Translations under genes and position numbers: made by a program | In this document: piece by piece, positions 31,591 through 43,734 of the stretch | How the letters are laid out: each line of letters begins with the position of its first letter | Position numbering within the stretch: position 1 is the stretch's first letter | Notes under the pieces: model-generated | What the model saw: the letters and a program-made list of their open reading frames with translations, nothing else | Told to the model about the DNA's origin: nothing | Databases searched by the model: none | Source: Rapana venosa | Lineage: Eukaryota; Mollusca; Gastropoda; Neogastropoda; Muricidae | DNA: 64,000 nt | Direction: 5' to 3' | Assembly: GCA_028751875.1 (NCBI GenBank) | Contig: CM054155.1 | Coordinates: forward strand, 53,200,690 to 53,264,689

Positions 31591-31655
31591 CATATGAGTT
31601 TATTTCCTTTATCCTCGAAAAAAAGAAAAAAATAAAAGAGTAGAACATTAATAAA
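31591..31655 (-). repeat. Recurrent A/T-rich tail motif
   Basis: Minus-strand TTTTTTTCGAGGATAAAGG and the flanking ATATGC match the motif at 371-410 and 31046-31080. It abuts the longest CA/GT array in the window. Confidence 0.5.
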
Positions 31656-31659
31656 AATA

Positions 31660-32432
31660 AACACACTAAAACCCGCACGCAAGTAACAAACAGACACACA
31701 AGACACAGACACACACGCCTCCGCACTAACACCCGAAACACACAAACACCCCACACCACAACACACACACCACACACCCCAACAATCACCACGAAAGCAC
31801 CACCCAAAAAACACACACACACAAAAACACACCCACCCAAAACAAACACACAACACACAACAAACACACACAAACCACACACACACACACAACACCCACA
31901 CCCAACACAACAAAACACACACAACACCAAAACACAAAAACCACACACACACAACAACACCAACACACACACACAACCCACACACCCCCACACACACACA
32001 CACAAAAACAACACACACAAACACACACACATACACACACAACACACCAACACACACAACACACACAACACACACACAACACAAAACCAACACAAAACAC
32101 CACACACCACAAAAAACCACACACATACACACACAACACACACCACACACACAACACACACACACACACACACACACACAACACACACACACACACACAA
32201 CACAACACACACACACACCACACACACAACACACACACACATACACACACAACACACAACACACACACACACCACACACAACACACACCACACACACCAC
32301 ACATACACACACAACACACAAAACACACAAAAACACACACACACAACACCAACAACACACACACACACACCCCCACCCCACACACACAAACCAAAAACAC
32401 CACACACACACACACAACACACACACACACAG
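31660..32432. repeat. Long (CA)n array, about 770 bases
   Basis: The longest dinucleotide array in the window, with ACACC and AAC interruptions throughout. The 240-310 residue Cys/Val frames on the minus strand are repeat translations. Confidence 0.95.
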
Positions 32433-32439
32433 CTTTGCT

Positions 32440-32872
32440 TTCTTTTCCCCCCGCACTGGAACTTGCGGTATGATCTTGGGAGACCCCACTACTGTTTTTG
32501 TCACACCGCCCCAAAATATCCACCCCCTGTTCTTGACTGGGGGGTCCGGGCTTCGGTCTTTACTTTTGGGTGAGGGTTTGTCGGATTTTTCGTTGGTAAT
32601 GTGGGCCAGTCATGAAATGCCAAGGAGTTTCTGAGGCATCCTCTCAAAGTTTGGATCCCCTTTGAAAACTGCATTCAAGTCCAGGTTCGCAATCATACAA
32701 ATAGGAGTGCCATTTAAAGAGTAGCTTGCCCTTGGGGTTCCGAGAGAGATTTTTCGGTCTTTCCATAGGGTATGGATTTTCGCCAATGCTGCTACTTTTT
32801 TTTGCAGTCTTGCGAGAATTTCACTAATAATACCTCCAAAGTATTTAAAAGGATCTACAACCTAAAAATTTT
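32440..32872 (-). pseudogene. LINE relic 6: ORF2 C-terminal part
   Basis: Minus-strand FKYFGGIISEILARL-like sequence near 32815-32855, IWKDRKISLGTPRAS near 32730-32775 and LLGIS near 32605-32620 are followed by HITNEKS near 32585-32605. This order is typical of the region after the RT domain in RTE-like LINE ORF2 proteins. Only about 430 bases remain and a stop interrupts it. It abuts the long CA array. Confidence 0.7.
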
Positions 32873-33158
32873 TTTCCACTGACTGGGATCTTGAGTATAA
32901 TAATTAAAATAAAATTATAATTTAAAAAACCCTGGGGAAAAAGCGAAAGCCGAAATTTTGGGGGGAACTTTTATTTTTGGGGTTGTTATGCTTTCACTTT
33001 TTTGTGGTTTATAAATATTTTAAAATATTTTATTTTAAATATAATAGCTTATATACTAGCTCTATATAGATATAATTATATAGATATAATCTCTCTCATT
33101 CATACATACAAGTACTATATAATTATATACATATTTTTTTAAATATATGATAAATTTG
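32873..33158. other. AT-rich sequence, no gene
   Basis: A/T-rich with TATATA-type stretches. No gene is recognised. Confidence 0.5.
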
Positions 33159-33159
33159 A

Positions 33160-33232
33160 GTGTGATGATGATATGATGATGATGATGATGAGATATGATG
33201 ATGGTGATGAGATGATGATGATAATGGAATTT
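33160..33232. repeat. GAT microsatellite, microsatellite end of LINE 9
   Basis: Imperfect GAT repeats placed directly after the conserved LINE tail in minus-strand sense. Confidence 0.85.
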
Positions 33233-33830
33233 ATATACGGAAATCTTGCAGGACAAAAAAAAGCGCTTGCAAACTCATTCTTACACAGTCTACAACCGTG
33301 ACAAGAAAAGTTCCATCAAGTCCAAATGTGCACACACGCGCACCCCAAAACACACACACACACACACCACACACCACCCCAACACCCAACACACAACCCC
33401 ACACCACCCACACACACACAGGTCACACACCCTGGGGGGGCAAAGAATCTTGGCTTTTTAAGGCAGGGAAAATAGAATGGGGCGGAGAGGAAAATCTTAG
33501 GTTTGAAAAAAATATGTCTTGAGGCTGGTTTAAAAAAGTGTAAAAAAGGGCTTTTGGGGGAGAGAGAGAGGAATCATTCCACTCAATGGACCAAAATTTG
33601 AAAAGAGCGACGGCCGATGGTGGATTGGTTGAATCTAGTATTCGTAAGGAAAAGTACTTCGGCAGAGCAAGAGAAGGAAGAGGGTAAAAGTGAAGACACA
33701 CAGAGGTGGGGGGGTGCGTTTTGTGGAGCTTTTGTAAAGAGGTCTGTTTTAAAGTTACTCTCGTGGCACGGGCACCCAGTGGGAGGATGCAGAGAGGGGA
33801 ATATGCTCGATTTTTCTTTCGAGGATTAGA
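33233..33830 (-). mobile_element. LINE relic 9, CR1/L2-like 3' end with full tail
   Basis: Read on the minus strand, RT C-terminal sequence at 33423-33830 includes VTLKQTSLQKLHKTHPP, YFSLRILD and EWNDSSLS. A GT array (33335-33425) follows, then a tail with GTGCACATTTGGACTTGA, GTAAGAATGAGTTTGCAAG and ATATAAATTCCAT, and finally a GAT repeat. The same order of parts occurs at 38.1-39.0 kb on the other strand. Stops are absent over much of the RT stretch, but the frame shifts near the start. The 5' part is missing. Confidence 0.8.
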
Positions 33831-34008
33831 CGATGATTTGATGATGATGGATGATGATGATGATGATGATAAAAGATGATGGAGATGAGATGATGATGGT
33901 GATGATGGTGTAAATGGTTGAGATGGTATGATGAATGAGAGATATGATGATGATATAAAGTGATGAGATGATGTTGATGATGATGATGATGAGAGATGAA
34001 GGATATGT
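33830..34008. repeat. GAT trinucleotide-rich block
   Basis: Imperfect GATGATG repeats interrupted by GAGAT. They begin right at the 5' end of the LINE 9 remnant. Confidence 0.88.
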
Positions 34009-34159
34009 TGGAGTCTCCCGTGGATCGAGGGGATGAGTAGGCAGGCAGGCTTATCGTCAAATTTCCCATAGGGAAAAGAGGCCGATTCTGGTGCACACAC
34101 TTCCCCAGGTGTTTCAGGGAAATGCGTCTCCAAAAGTTAGCCCTGCTTCCTTCGCTCCC

Positions 34160-35760
34160 CCCGCTTCCCCTTTAAGGGCCAAACGTTTCTTTTTTTCAAA
34201 CGTTTTTATGCCACGGAAAGCATCCTCCAGGGGAAAACGATCAAGGGCATCTTTCCCCCAGTTTTTATGTCTATGTCAAAGGTTTTAAAGGTTTGTATTA
34301 AAGGTGTCCTTGAACGCTTGTGGGGTCTTCCAAATTTTTTTGGGAGCCCTTCCCTTTCAGCTGGCCTACTGAAACCTTGGGACCCTGCTGTCTGCATTGG
34401 GGCAACGTGCCCTTCCGCATAGTGTACTTGATCAGTAGGCTTCAATCCCGGGGCGGCTGTCTTCTGGCCCCGGAGGTTGGAGACCCTGTTTATTCCGGGG
34501 ATCTTTCGTAGGCATCCTGGGAAACGCTCAAGCTGTTAAAATGTCATCCCCGGTTCATGTTTCACAGCAGTCAACGGTGGTCATCACGACAGTCTGAAAT
34601 TTTGTTTTTGGTGCTGAGCCTGATCCCTTTGTTGTTTCACACCCGTTGTTGGTCTGCCGAAGGCAGAACTGGCCTTGGCGATGCGCACAGAACTTTGCTC
34701 AAGGGGGTTCCCATTGGCAGAGGGAGCGCCCAGGTAGCAAAACTTGTCGTGACCGATCTCTGTGCACGATTTTAATGCAGGGGGGGGAAAAGGCACTGGC
34801 GTTCTTGAAATGCGGTTGGACAGGGACTTGGGGTCTTGCTGGGGCGAGGTGAATCCAAAGCGCCTGCAGGAGGTAGAGAACCGGTCCATAATGAACGTAT
34901 TCCTCATGGGGTGTGGGGAAAAACGCACATCATGCAAAGGGGAACCCACTAACGTGCCTCAACACCCTGGATCTGAATGGAGTCGCCGCAATTGAAAAGT
35001 TTGCCATCAGTGCAAAACGAATGTAAAACCCCCTGTCACGTCTTGGAAGGCGTCAATCGCATCAGAGAAGAAAAGAGAAAAATTGTGGGGCCCAGGACGC
35101 AGCCCTGCTTCCCCCCTTTTTACCACAGAAATGGATCCGCCCATGTCAGTTTTTTCCTGTTCCGCCTCAAAAAACGTTGATGACGCGTCGCTGTATTAGG
35201 CTCTTTGGGTAAACAGACTTGGGAGGATCTTCACAGCCCAGGGCCGGTTTTTCACCGTGTCGAAGGCCTTGGTTAGCTACAAAGACCACTGGAGCCCATG
35301 TTTGCTCACGGCCTTTCCTTGCAACTGGCGTACGCAAACACCATGAACTGTTCCCCTGCCGAGCGGAAACCGACTGTCTTGGGATGACGTGTTTGGGGGC
35401 ATGGTCAATCAGTCTGTTCAGTATAATGCGGGCGAAGATTTTGCCGGCGATGCAGAAGAAGATTCCACGGTGGTGTCGCAGATTTTTTGTCCCTTCCCTT
35501 TTTTAAATGTGGCCAAATTTAAGCACCCTTTAAATCCGGGGGACCTCCCCTTTTTTCCCCCGATAATTGGAACGGCCTCAGCTTGTCTGTCAGCCCTGCC
35601 TCCACACTTGTAATGTCCCGGATTCCACCGCTCCTGGGCTCTTTTTTCCGACGTTGCGCTTCAGGGCTTTCCCCGGCCTCGGCCCTTTTTGGGAGGGGGG
35701 AGCTAGTGAGTTACTGACTGGTAGCTGTGGAGGCTGCAATTGCCCATCGATACAATGAGT
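34160..35760 (-). pseudogene. LINE relic 7: RT and C-terminal part
   Basis: Minus-strand FCYLGAPSANGNPLEQS and RIAKASSAFGRP near 34665-34760 are hallmarks of a widespread LINE ORF2 C-terminus. Before them comes RRFGFTS near 34840-34870. Further 5' lies an AFDT-like segment near 35240-35270, and a KKxGRPHK-type basic tail lies near 34300-34350. Many frame changes caused by homopolymers break it. The clade is uncertain. Confidence 0.78.
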
Positions 35761-36760
35761 CCCCCGTGAGGGGGTGTTGAAGTGGGTCGCCCGCACTAGG
35801 GGTGTCTCTCTTTATGTCTCTCAGATCCCCCCCCTCCAACTACCCACTTTCCTTCTTCCCCGATTTACATAACGCTGAAGATTTTAGAGCATTTCTCTCA
35901 CATGGTTTTAAAGATATCCAGCAAACTTAAAAAAAAAACCCTTTAACCTTTGGGAAACAACCACGGCAAAATAACGAGGGAAACCCCGGCAGACGTCATC
36001 GCCTGTGGCCCCCTACACCCTCTCCCTCCTCGCTTCTGACGTCACACCCCTACCACCGTAACCAAGGGCAACTCCGCTTCGCTTCCCTGTCAACCTCTTT
36101 CCTTTGTAAATAACTTTGTAAAAAGTTTCTATAGTTATTGTATCGCGAGTTATGAAAAATGTAAATCCCCAAAACCTGCCCCGTTCTTTTAAAACCTTCT
36201 ACACCTGATTCTCAATCCCAAACTTTTTTCTGCTCTCCCCTTCCCCCATCTCTACCCTCGCCTTCCCCCCTTTCCCCTGAAGTTACCAATTAACCACAGT
36301 TAACATCAAACCCCCCTGCCCCCTTCAAACCTACTAAACATGTGCTTTTTAAAGTGCAATCTGTCTGCCCAGAAGGTAAAGCGATTCATTTCTTTATTGG
36401 GCAGAATTTTGATTATAGGGGAAACCTTTTCCCACAGTACATCCAAAGGCCCAAATAGCCCCCCGGGCACAGCCCTAGGGACTTGCAAGTCAAGCCTCCC
36501 ATAGGGAAATCATACAATCACTAAAAAAACTAAGCGTAAAGGAATTCCCTGAGTGGGGAAAACCACTGATATACGCCCCACTTTTCTGTTGTCCCCAGCG
36601 TCAGTGGTTAAATTAAGAACTGTGAAAACCCCCCGGCCCCAGACGGGAGTTTTGGGCCGACTCCTGTTTCTTTTTTTCGTTGTTTTTCGCCCTATGTTGG
36701 ATGTCCCAAATAGATGCGGTTTTCCCCATAGGTACAAGAGAGGGGAGGCTGTTTAGGGAT
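35761..36760. other. No recognised gene; two short minus-strand frames
   Basis: Frames at 36306-36488 and 36510-36737 (minus) are next to each other and might be pieces of one broken reading frame; neither resembles a family I know. The rest is C-rich and A/T-rich sequence. Confidence 0.4.
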
Positions 36761-37356
36761 CCTTTCATCTCCCCTTCCCCGGTGGGAAGAGCGTGCTGTC
36801 CCTAAAAGGGCTGCTTGACATGTAGGAGGATACGGGGCCCCATTCCCAGTCTACGGCGGACGCCCCTCACCCCACAGCGCCGCGTGCAGAGGGTGACGGG
36901 AAATGCCAGCAGCATCCTCTGCCCGTACCCCTTAACCCCTTCTCCACGCCGCAGGGCTTGGGAAAGCTGGGTGTTTTAGGGCTGGGGTCTTGTTCCGGCA
37001 TTAGCCTGGCGCCTGACCCAAGGGGACTTTTTTAAAGGGAAAAGGATTGGCAGTCCCCCTCCATCTCCCTACCCACGCTCAGAGTCCCCCAGGTGCAGGG
37101 ACTGCCAGTGTACAACGGCCCTTTGGTAAGTGCAGGTTTTTTCTTTGGGGTTCCCAAATCCAGGAGGACTTTCCCGCCCTGGATAAGAGCTCCCCCCCCC
37201 CTTTTGGGCACCCTTCCCCTTACAAAACCGTTTGGGGAAAAGGTTTCCTTCTCCCCTGACTGCCGTTGGGACTTCACATGCGGCAGGGAGTCTGGGTTAC
37301 ATGGTACCAGTAGCAAGGGCTAAGCCCGTGACCTGACAGCGTATATACCATTATAC
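36761..37356. other. GC-richer unassigned sequence
   Basis: More G+C than its surroundings, with short frames on both strands and no recognisable domain. It could be the body of an unknown repeat. Confidence 0.4.
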
Positions 37357-37646
37357 AAAAAAGGTAAAGGTAAAGAGTCCCCTAACCATAAAGGGCTAGG
37401 GGAGCGAGGGCAGAGACCCCACTTCCTAGGGCCATAATTTAGGGCGGCGTTTCCACCCCTCTCCCTCGCTGTTTACCTTCCCTGACCCCAAATAGGGGGG
37501 TACCCAAATTTCAGCTGGGTGAACTGGGGGAAAAACTGAAGCCAAGGGGCGCAAACGGTCATCATCCAACTGGTAACCCCGCTCGCACTGCTTTAAATTG
37601 GCTGGGGGAAAGCGAGTGTCCCACCACTGAGCTATCCCCTCCCCCC
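37357..37646 (-). mobile_element. tRNA-derived SINE
   Basis: Read on the minus strand, the head GGATAGCTCAGTGGTGGGAC near 37619-37638 matches a Pol III A box. A weak B box, GCGGGGTTACCAG, lies near 37571-37583. The body continues for about 210 bases and ends in a short TTTACCTTTACC-type tail at 37361-37372. About 290 bases is a normal SINE length. Confidence 0.75.
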
Positions 37647-38094
37647 AAAATTTTACATACATAATACATAAAAAACATAATACATACATACATACTACAT
37701 ACATCATCCTCTAATTTCAAAACACAAAATCAATAACATCATTTTTATGAGATGAATCTCAGATTCTAAACAGCCCTACTTTTTAAAATTGCCTTCTTTT
37801 TGAAAATATGGCCCCCCGCTTTTTAAAATATAAAAAAATTGATATACAGAACAAGAACAGTAAATGCGAAAAACGGAAAAACCCGTTTGGGGACCAAACC
37901 AAAATTCTTCCATTACAACAGCTTCAATACAATTTTGGCAATGCATTATCCCTCTATCCACGCTGTGAATATTAGAGGGCATTATTGACAACACCTCTCT
38001 AGCACAAATTCATCAGCACATCTGCCGGTCAATATACATTTTCGCTACTAGTGCAATTCGAAAGTACCTGTCCACAATGAAACCTCAAATTACG
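37647..38094. other. Short CATA repeat, then no gene
   Basis: An ACATA-rich repeat at about 37655-37700 is followed by A/T-rich sequence with no recognisable gene. Confidence 0.5.
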
Positions 38095-38723
38095 TTTTTC
38101 ATTTTTTCAGTCTGGACTATTGCAATTTTCCTTTTTGGGTGGCCCCCAGCATCACAATCCACTTCCCCCCAATGATACACAATTCGCAGGTCGCTAGTTC
38201 CAGAAAGAACAAATCTGAGACATTACCCCCCTCAGCGATCTCTCCCCCTCTGCCTGTGCCTCAGAGAGTAAAATATAAAATAGTAACCTCTGTTACAAAT
38301 GTCCCCAAACAGCACCCCCCTACTTCTGTGATGCCTTCACCTTACACTCCTCGTTTCCCTCCCCTGCTTTAAAACCTTGTCCTAACGAAAACCCAGATTC
38401 AAAACCCTCCACCCTTCGGCCCATCCCTTTTTCTATTTCTGGTCCCTCGATCTTTAATGAACCCTCCTCTCTTCGCAAAAAAAATTCTTATGACATGTTA
38501 AATTCAGTCTCAAGACTTAATTTCAACCTAAGATTTTTCCCCGCCCTCCCCCCAGACCTTTTTCTGTTTCAACAGCTGAGATTCTATCGCCCCGCCAAGG
38601 TTTTTTGACCTAGTGTGTGTCTTCAATTTTTCGTCTGTTCACTTTTAAAATGTATTAGAAGAATATGTGTGGGTGTATTTTTTTTTGTGTGTGTGTTGTG
38701 TGTGTGTTGGTGTGTGTGGTGTG

Positions 38724-38759
<36 letters not shown>

Positions 38760-39045
38760 GTGTGTGGTGTGTGTGTGGTGTGTGTGTGTGTGTGTGGTGT
38801 GTTGTGTTGTTGGTTGTGTTGTGTGTGTGTGTGCGCGCGCGCGCGCGTGCGGCGTGCCTGCGTGCACATTTGGGCTTGATAACTATTAATTGTTATTGTT
38901 GTATGACTGTAAGAATGAGTTGAGTGCAAGCGCTTTGATTTGACTCTGCAAGATAGAACGCTATATAAATTCCATTTATGATTTATGATAGATAGATAGA
39001 TAAATAGATAGATAGATAGATAGATGAATAGAGATATAAACGAAA
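38095..39045 (+). mobile_element. LINE relic 8, CR1/L2-like 3' end with full tail
   Basis: Plus strand. The RT C-terminal region at 38110-38580 has SGLLQF (the LDYCN block), then PLPVPQRVKYKIVTS near 38249-38292 and PYTPRFP near 38340-38362. A GPSIFNEPSSLR segment follows near 38438-38474. Next come a GT array (38685-38842), a tail with GTGCACATTTGGGCTTGA, GTAAGAATGAGTTGAG and CGCTATATAAATTCCAT, and a GATA array (38988-39025). It is 5' truncated and frame-broken, but its 3' end looks complete and shows how this family ends. Confidence 0.82.
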
Positions 39046-39480
39046 GGGTTTATATAGTATAATATATAGTAAAAAAATAGTATATATTTAAAAATATAAA
39101 AAATATATAAAAAATTTTTGTTTTATATAATAAAAAAATAAGTATAGATATATTAAGTAAGTAGTGAAAATGATAAGTACATCATTGAGTAGGGTTCCCT
39201 TTTGCCAAAACCCCTTGTTGTACTTGTCAAAATTTACCACTCTTTTTAAATTTTTACTTTTTTTCGATAGATAATATTTTTTTAATTTTTAAATATTTTT
39301 AAATTTTATAAAATTATAATTTTATTTTTTATATTATTTTATATTATAATATTTTTAAAAATATTATATTTTATTTTATCATATCATATCCATATCATAA
39401 TACTATACATACTAATTATATTATATTATAGTATGTATATTATTATATTATATATATATAAAACAAATAACCAAATGATC
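39046..39480. other. A/T-only low-complexity sequence
   Basis: Nearly all A and T with TATATA runs; no gene. Confidence 0.7.
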
Positions 39481-40394
39481 ACATACAAATAAAACCCAAA
39501 AAAAGTACAAAAAAATCTCAAAAGATGAGGTTTTTCCTTGTTAATCTGGTAATCTGACAACAAAGTAGATCTGTTACACAGAAATGTCAAACTTTTCATA
39601 ATCAAAAAAAAAGCATCAAATTTAAAGGGAAAATTTTTTTAGCTAAATTAAATTTTAATAAACCATTTTTTTTCATTATGTTACCCTACAAGGACACTGT
39701 TGCTTGAATATGATTTTGACAACCTAAAAATTACAAAGAAAAAATGGGTGCTGCATTGCAAAAACAAAAGGGTATGGCTTTTTCTCTTCATAGAAAACAA
39801 ATTTTTTATTTAGGAAAGAGAAAATGGGGTAGATTTCAAAACACTGCAAGGGTTTTTTTTAGAAACAAGTCACCTCACCTGTGCAATAAATTAAAATAAT
39901 GCCATCTGAATTTAGGTTTTTAGCATACCCGAAACTTTTGATAGAACGGTTTTTATCAGAACACCCTTTGATTTTGGGGTGTAATTTAAAAATCGAAGTC
40001 AAGTCAAACTTTTTTTTTTCAGATGGGAATTGAATAAGCGGCATTTGCTTTTATACATCAAACCAGTACAAAAAAACAAAGAAAAATGATAATTACATCC
40101 ATGTCATTGCATTATGATTTATGTCTTCCCGTGAATTTTAAAGCTCTTTGAAAATTGCCTAAGAAAAAAAGCACCCGGATATTAGGACGTATAAAGTATT
40201 TCCCTTTTACTCCCCCCCTACACATACACAAACCGGAATTATACATCTTAATGGCTCTAAATTATGTTTTTGATTTGCCATTGTGATATTTTAAATCCCA
40301 TTTGTTTGATTCTAAGTCGGTATTGTATGCTTTTTAAAACCTTTTGGGTCAAGAAAACTTCAAACATTGCATTTAAAATTAATATGTCATACAC
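39481..40394. other. No gene recognised
   Basis: A/T-rich sequence. A 61-residue minus-strand frame at 39859-40044 shows no recognisable domain. Confidence 0.5.
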
Positions 40395-40960
40395 CTTTTA
40401 ACCTAAAGGGCACAAGTGTCCTTTTTGTTGGGGGCCTTCCCCAGGGGATTCTTTCCAAATGAGTGGGCTGATAGAGCTGCTAAAAGGGGGCAAAGCATGA
40501 ACGGGAATCAAACATTGCACGTCCTTTATCATTTCAAGAGGGTCCCTTATTAGAACAAACCATGGAAAAGGTCACAGAAAGTACACCCAAAGAGAGATTT
40601 CTAAAAAAGATCTGTCATCAAAAATGAAAAGCAAATCGTGGGCCATTCTAAGGCTTGTTCAAATATCTCCACACAAGAAAAGGAAATTTTTTTTTATAAA
40701 TAAAACTTAAGCATTCGTAACCAAATTAGTAGAAACAGTAAATGTCTATGTGGTGAAAATTCTAAAACTCATATAATATTTGAAGTAGAAAACAAAGCTT
40801 TTTTACTCAAAATTTTTGAAAAAATCCCTTTGAAGCATATTCAATAATTTGAATTTGGCATTTTGATATTCAAAAAGTCTCGAAAAAGTCCGTAGGCTTT
40901 GTTTAGTTTCATTAACGTTGAAAACCCCTTTTTTTTTTTTGTTTCTGTGGGGTTTTTTTT
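40395..40960 (+). pseudogene. LINE relic 13: RNase H end and CxCGEN tail
   Basis: Plus-strand FCWGPSPG, then SNEWADRAAK near 40455-40490, match the last catalytic region of a LINE RNase H (H and D residues). Further on, CLCGENSKTHIIFE near 40748-40790 resembles the Cys/His tail also seen at the 3' end of the LINE at 52.7-53.5 kb. Homopolymer changes break the frame. Confidence 0.6.
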
Positions 40961-41575
40961 TTAAAAAATTTTTTATTGTATCTTTTGCTTTGCACGGTTT
41001 TTTTTCATGATTAGACTATTTTTCCCCCTCGCATTTTTTAGTAGGGCCCTTTCACTACCCAATTACTACCCCCTGGATATATTTTTTTTCTTTCTGGTTT
41101 AAAATCACTGAGATGAACAGACGTAAAATCGAAGACACAACAACAACAATCCACACACACAATAAAACCACAGTCACAATAAATCACGTGTGTCGATTTA
41201 CAACACTCACATGCAAATGCATTTACACATCACACAGCGTAATACATTATATTAATGTGGTGTGAGGTGAATGTGTTGTATGTATATATTGTTTGTGTGC
41301 ATAAATATGTGTGTGTGCATTCTCTGTAGGAAAGGTTTCATTGTCTTTGGATCACTTCATAAAAACACACCCTCTCTGTGATGCAGAAACAAGGGGGAAA
41401 AACACAGAGATGACAAAAAGGAGTACACAGTGGTGTTCTTTCAACTCTTTGGGTTGTTGACATGCACTCTCCTATCGCTGCAAAAGCCTGGAGCTCCCCG
41501 CTGCGCTGCTTTTATGGCTGCACAGGTTGTTGTTGTTGTTTTTTGACTTCAATTTTTCATCTTTTCACTTTTAGT
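40961..41575. other. No gene; weak CA/GT-rich stretches
   Basis: Mixed sequence with CACAC and TGTGTG stretches at about 41130-41330. No gene is recognised. Confidence 0.45.
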
Positions 41576-41577
41576 GA

Positions 41578-41785
41578 TATTAGCCCCCCCCCCCCCCCCC
41601 CCCCATTCCCCTCCAAAAAAAAAAACAAAAAAAAAAACCCAACCCAAACAAACAAACAAAAAAAAACAAAAAAAAAAAAAAACCCGGGGGATGTGGATTT
41701 TGGTGCTAAAAAAAAATAATAATAATAATAACTCGAAAAACTTGGCAAGCGACAGAATTTAAAAAAAAAAAAAAAAAAAACCAAC
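41578..41785. repeat. Poly-C, poly-A and AAT low-complexity tract
   Basis: A C-run of about 20, then A-rich sequence with C and AAT runs. Likely microsatellite with blurred consensus. Confidence 0.8.
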
Positions 41786-42300
41786 AAGTCTTAAGTTAAT
41801 GTAACTATAACAAATGTCCATGGGACTGTAAAAAAAGACCTTTAAATTTTTAAATGCCAAATTTTTAAAATTTCTGAATTGCTGGTAGGGAGTTTTCAGA
41901 AAAATGGGGCTGAAAGGTTTACACCTGGAGTCAAAAGTAATAGTATTGTATTTTTCCACCACACAGGCATTTTACCCTTTTTTCTGAATTTGGTTATCAA
42001 GCATTTAGTTTCTTCATAGATAAAGTATTAATTCCCTTGAGTAAAAAACCGGGACTAACTTTTGAATGGGTTTCCCCCCGTTAGATTTGGGTATTGTTGC
42101 AGTTCTAGTTAAAAGTCTCTCATTTTCTGATTTCTATCATGACCTTTTTCCATGATTTTTTTTTTAGTAAGCTATACCCCTTTTTTAAGGATAAAGGCAC
42201 ATCAATTCTTTGGGGTGCCAGGGTGTGCTTGTATTTGTTGGTTCTTGCACCACCTTATGCTTTTTGATATGAGGCTTTGCTTGAATATTTTGAAAAAAAC
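41786..42300. other. No gene recognised
   Basis: A/T-rich sequence without a recognisable domain or repeat family. Confidence 0.5.
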
Positions 42301-42319
42301 GTAGGCTTTTGCGTATTTA

Positions 42320-42490
42320 TGGTGTGTGCGTTTTGTGTGTGCTGGTGTAATTTTTGTGGGGTTTTGGTGTGTAAATACGCACACCGTGATTGTGTGTGTG
42401 ATTGGTGTGTATTGTGTTGAGTCTGTGTGTGAGTCTGTTGTGTGCGGATTGTGTGTGTGTGTGTGACCGTGCACATTTGTGGGGCGTGTG
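42320..42490. repeat. GT-rich imperfect array
   Basis: GTGTG runs with many interruptions; the opposite-strand His/Thr frames are repeat translations. Confidence 0.8.
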
Positions 42491-43730
42491 TGTTTTTATA
42501 GGGGAGGGGTAAGGAATTTTTTATATGTCCCCCCATCATACCTGGTGTTTTTTTTCTTCAGGGAAATTCAAAAGGGGATTGATATTCACTGAGGCTGAAA
42601 ATAAATCATAATACAAATGTTGATTTGCATGAAAAATTCCTTTGCCTTTGTGAGCCTGGGAACACTGAATAATACATCAAGAAAAAGCTTTTTATGTGAT
42701 AGAAAACTATTGTCAGACAGTCGGGTACTGTACATCCCCAGCGGCTTGGCCCGTGGGACTCCTGCCGGGGAGTGTATAAAAAAATGCTGCAATGTAGGCC
42801 CCCAACATTCCTCACCAAGGGCTTCAACAGAAGCCCGGGAGCCTTCATTGTGAATGTGTCCCGCTTTCCTTTTTAGTAAAATTTTACTTTGAAATTTATT
42901 TGTGAGAAACAAACATTGTTTTGTTTCAACGTTAAAGGAATGGATTTTGTTAGTGGTCACATTAAATATACATAAGTTAGTTTTTTCTGTTAACTTCAAC
43001 ACACCAGGCAAAAAGGGAAATGGTGTAGGGAAGATATTGTTTTTGATTTTTTTTGTAACTGTTTTAATCCCCCGCCTCAATTTTTATCCTGGTTTTTCCC
43101 TTTCCCCTTGCGATTCTTTTACAAGGGCAATGTCTGGGTCTTATTAACAGAAAACTGGACACCCTGCTCCCAGATTTACTGACTCCCAACTTTTAGACCC
43201 TAAAACAGCTACATTGTACCTTTTCTTTAGTCTCCAGATAAAATCTCGAAATAAGCAATGTTAGATGCTTTTGTGGATGATCACTTTTAAAAAAAACACT
43301 GAATGAGTTTTCTTAAATTATCTGTTTCTTGTTTATATTGCTTGATCAATGAATTATTTTTTAAGTTAATTTTTGTCCATTTTTGTCTCACAGGAAAAAA
43401 AATACACATGCAGACCAAAGCTTTTTTACAATGTTGACACTTTTCCTCTGTTTTGGGAAAATTCCATCCCCTACGAGTTTAAAGGTGCGACAGAACCACT
43501 GTGAAAGATGGCTCGTCCCTTTTTCCTATCGTCTGGTGCTGGTCCTTCTGGGACTCTGGTAAGAAATGTCCAGGCTTGTTAGCGAATGTGCAGCAGAAAG
43601 TGTTTTGGGGGTATTGTATAGTATAGTAAGAGTTTCTAGTATGTTAATATATAATATAATTAAAATTTAAAATTTGTGTAGTATATTTTATATAAAACAA
43701 TTATATAATACAATCACTCCCAGTCCCATG
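42491..43730. other. No gene recognised; a 164-residue open frame at 42586-43080 (-)
   Basis: The frame at 42586-43080 on the minus strand is longer than chance would usually give in A/T-rich DNA. It contains GLLLKPLVRNVG-like and LNVETKQCLFLTNK-like pieces in different frames but no motif I can name. It may be part of an unknown repeat. Confidence 0.35.
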
Positions 43731-43734
43731 TCCC

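Noticed and set aside
31563..32504. A 313-residue Cys/Val-rich open frame and two overlapping long ones
   Set aside because: They are translations of a CA/GT dinucleotide array; composition alternates by frame and there is no other support.
36037..36044. A perfect TGACGTCA (CRE-like) site, with another near 47045
   Set aside because: About one such 8-mer is expected by chance in 64 kb, and there is no gene nearby.
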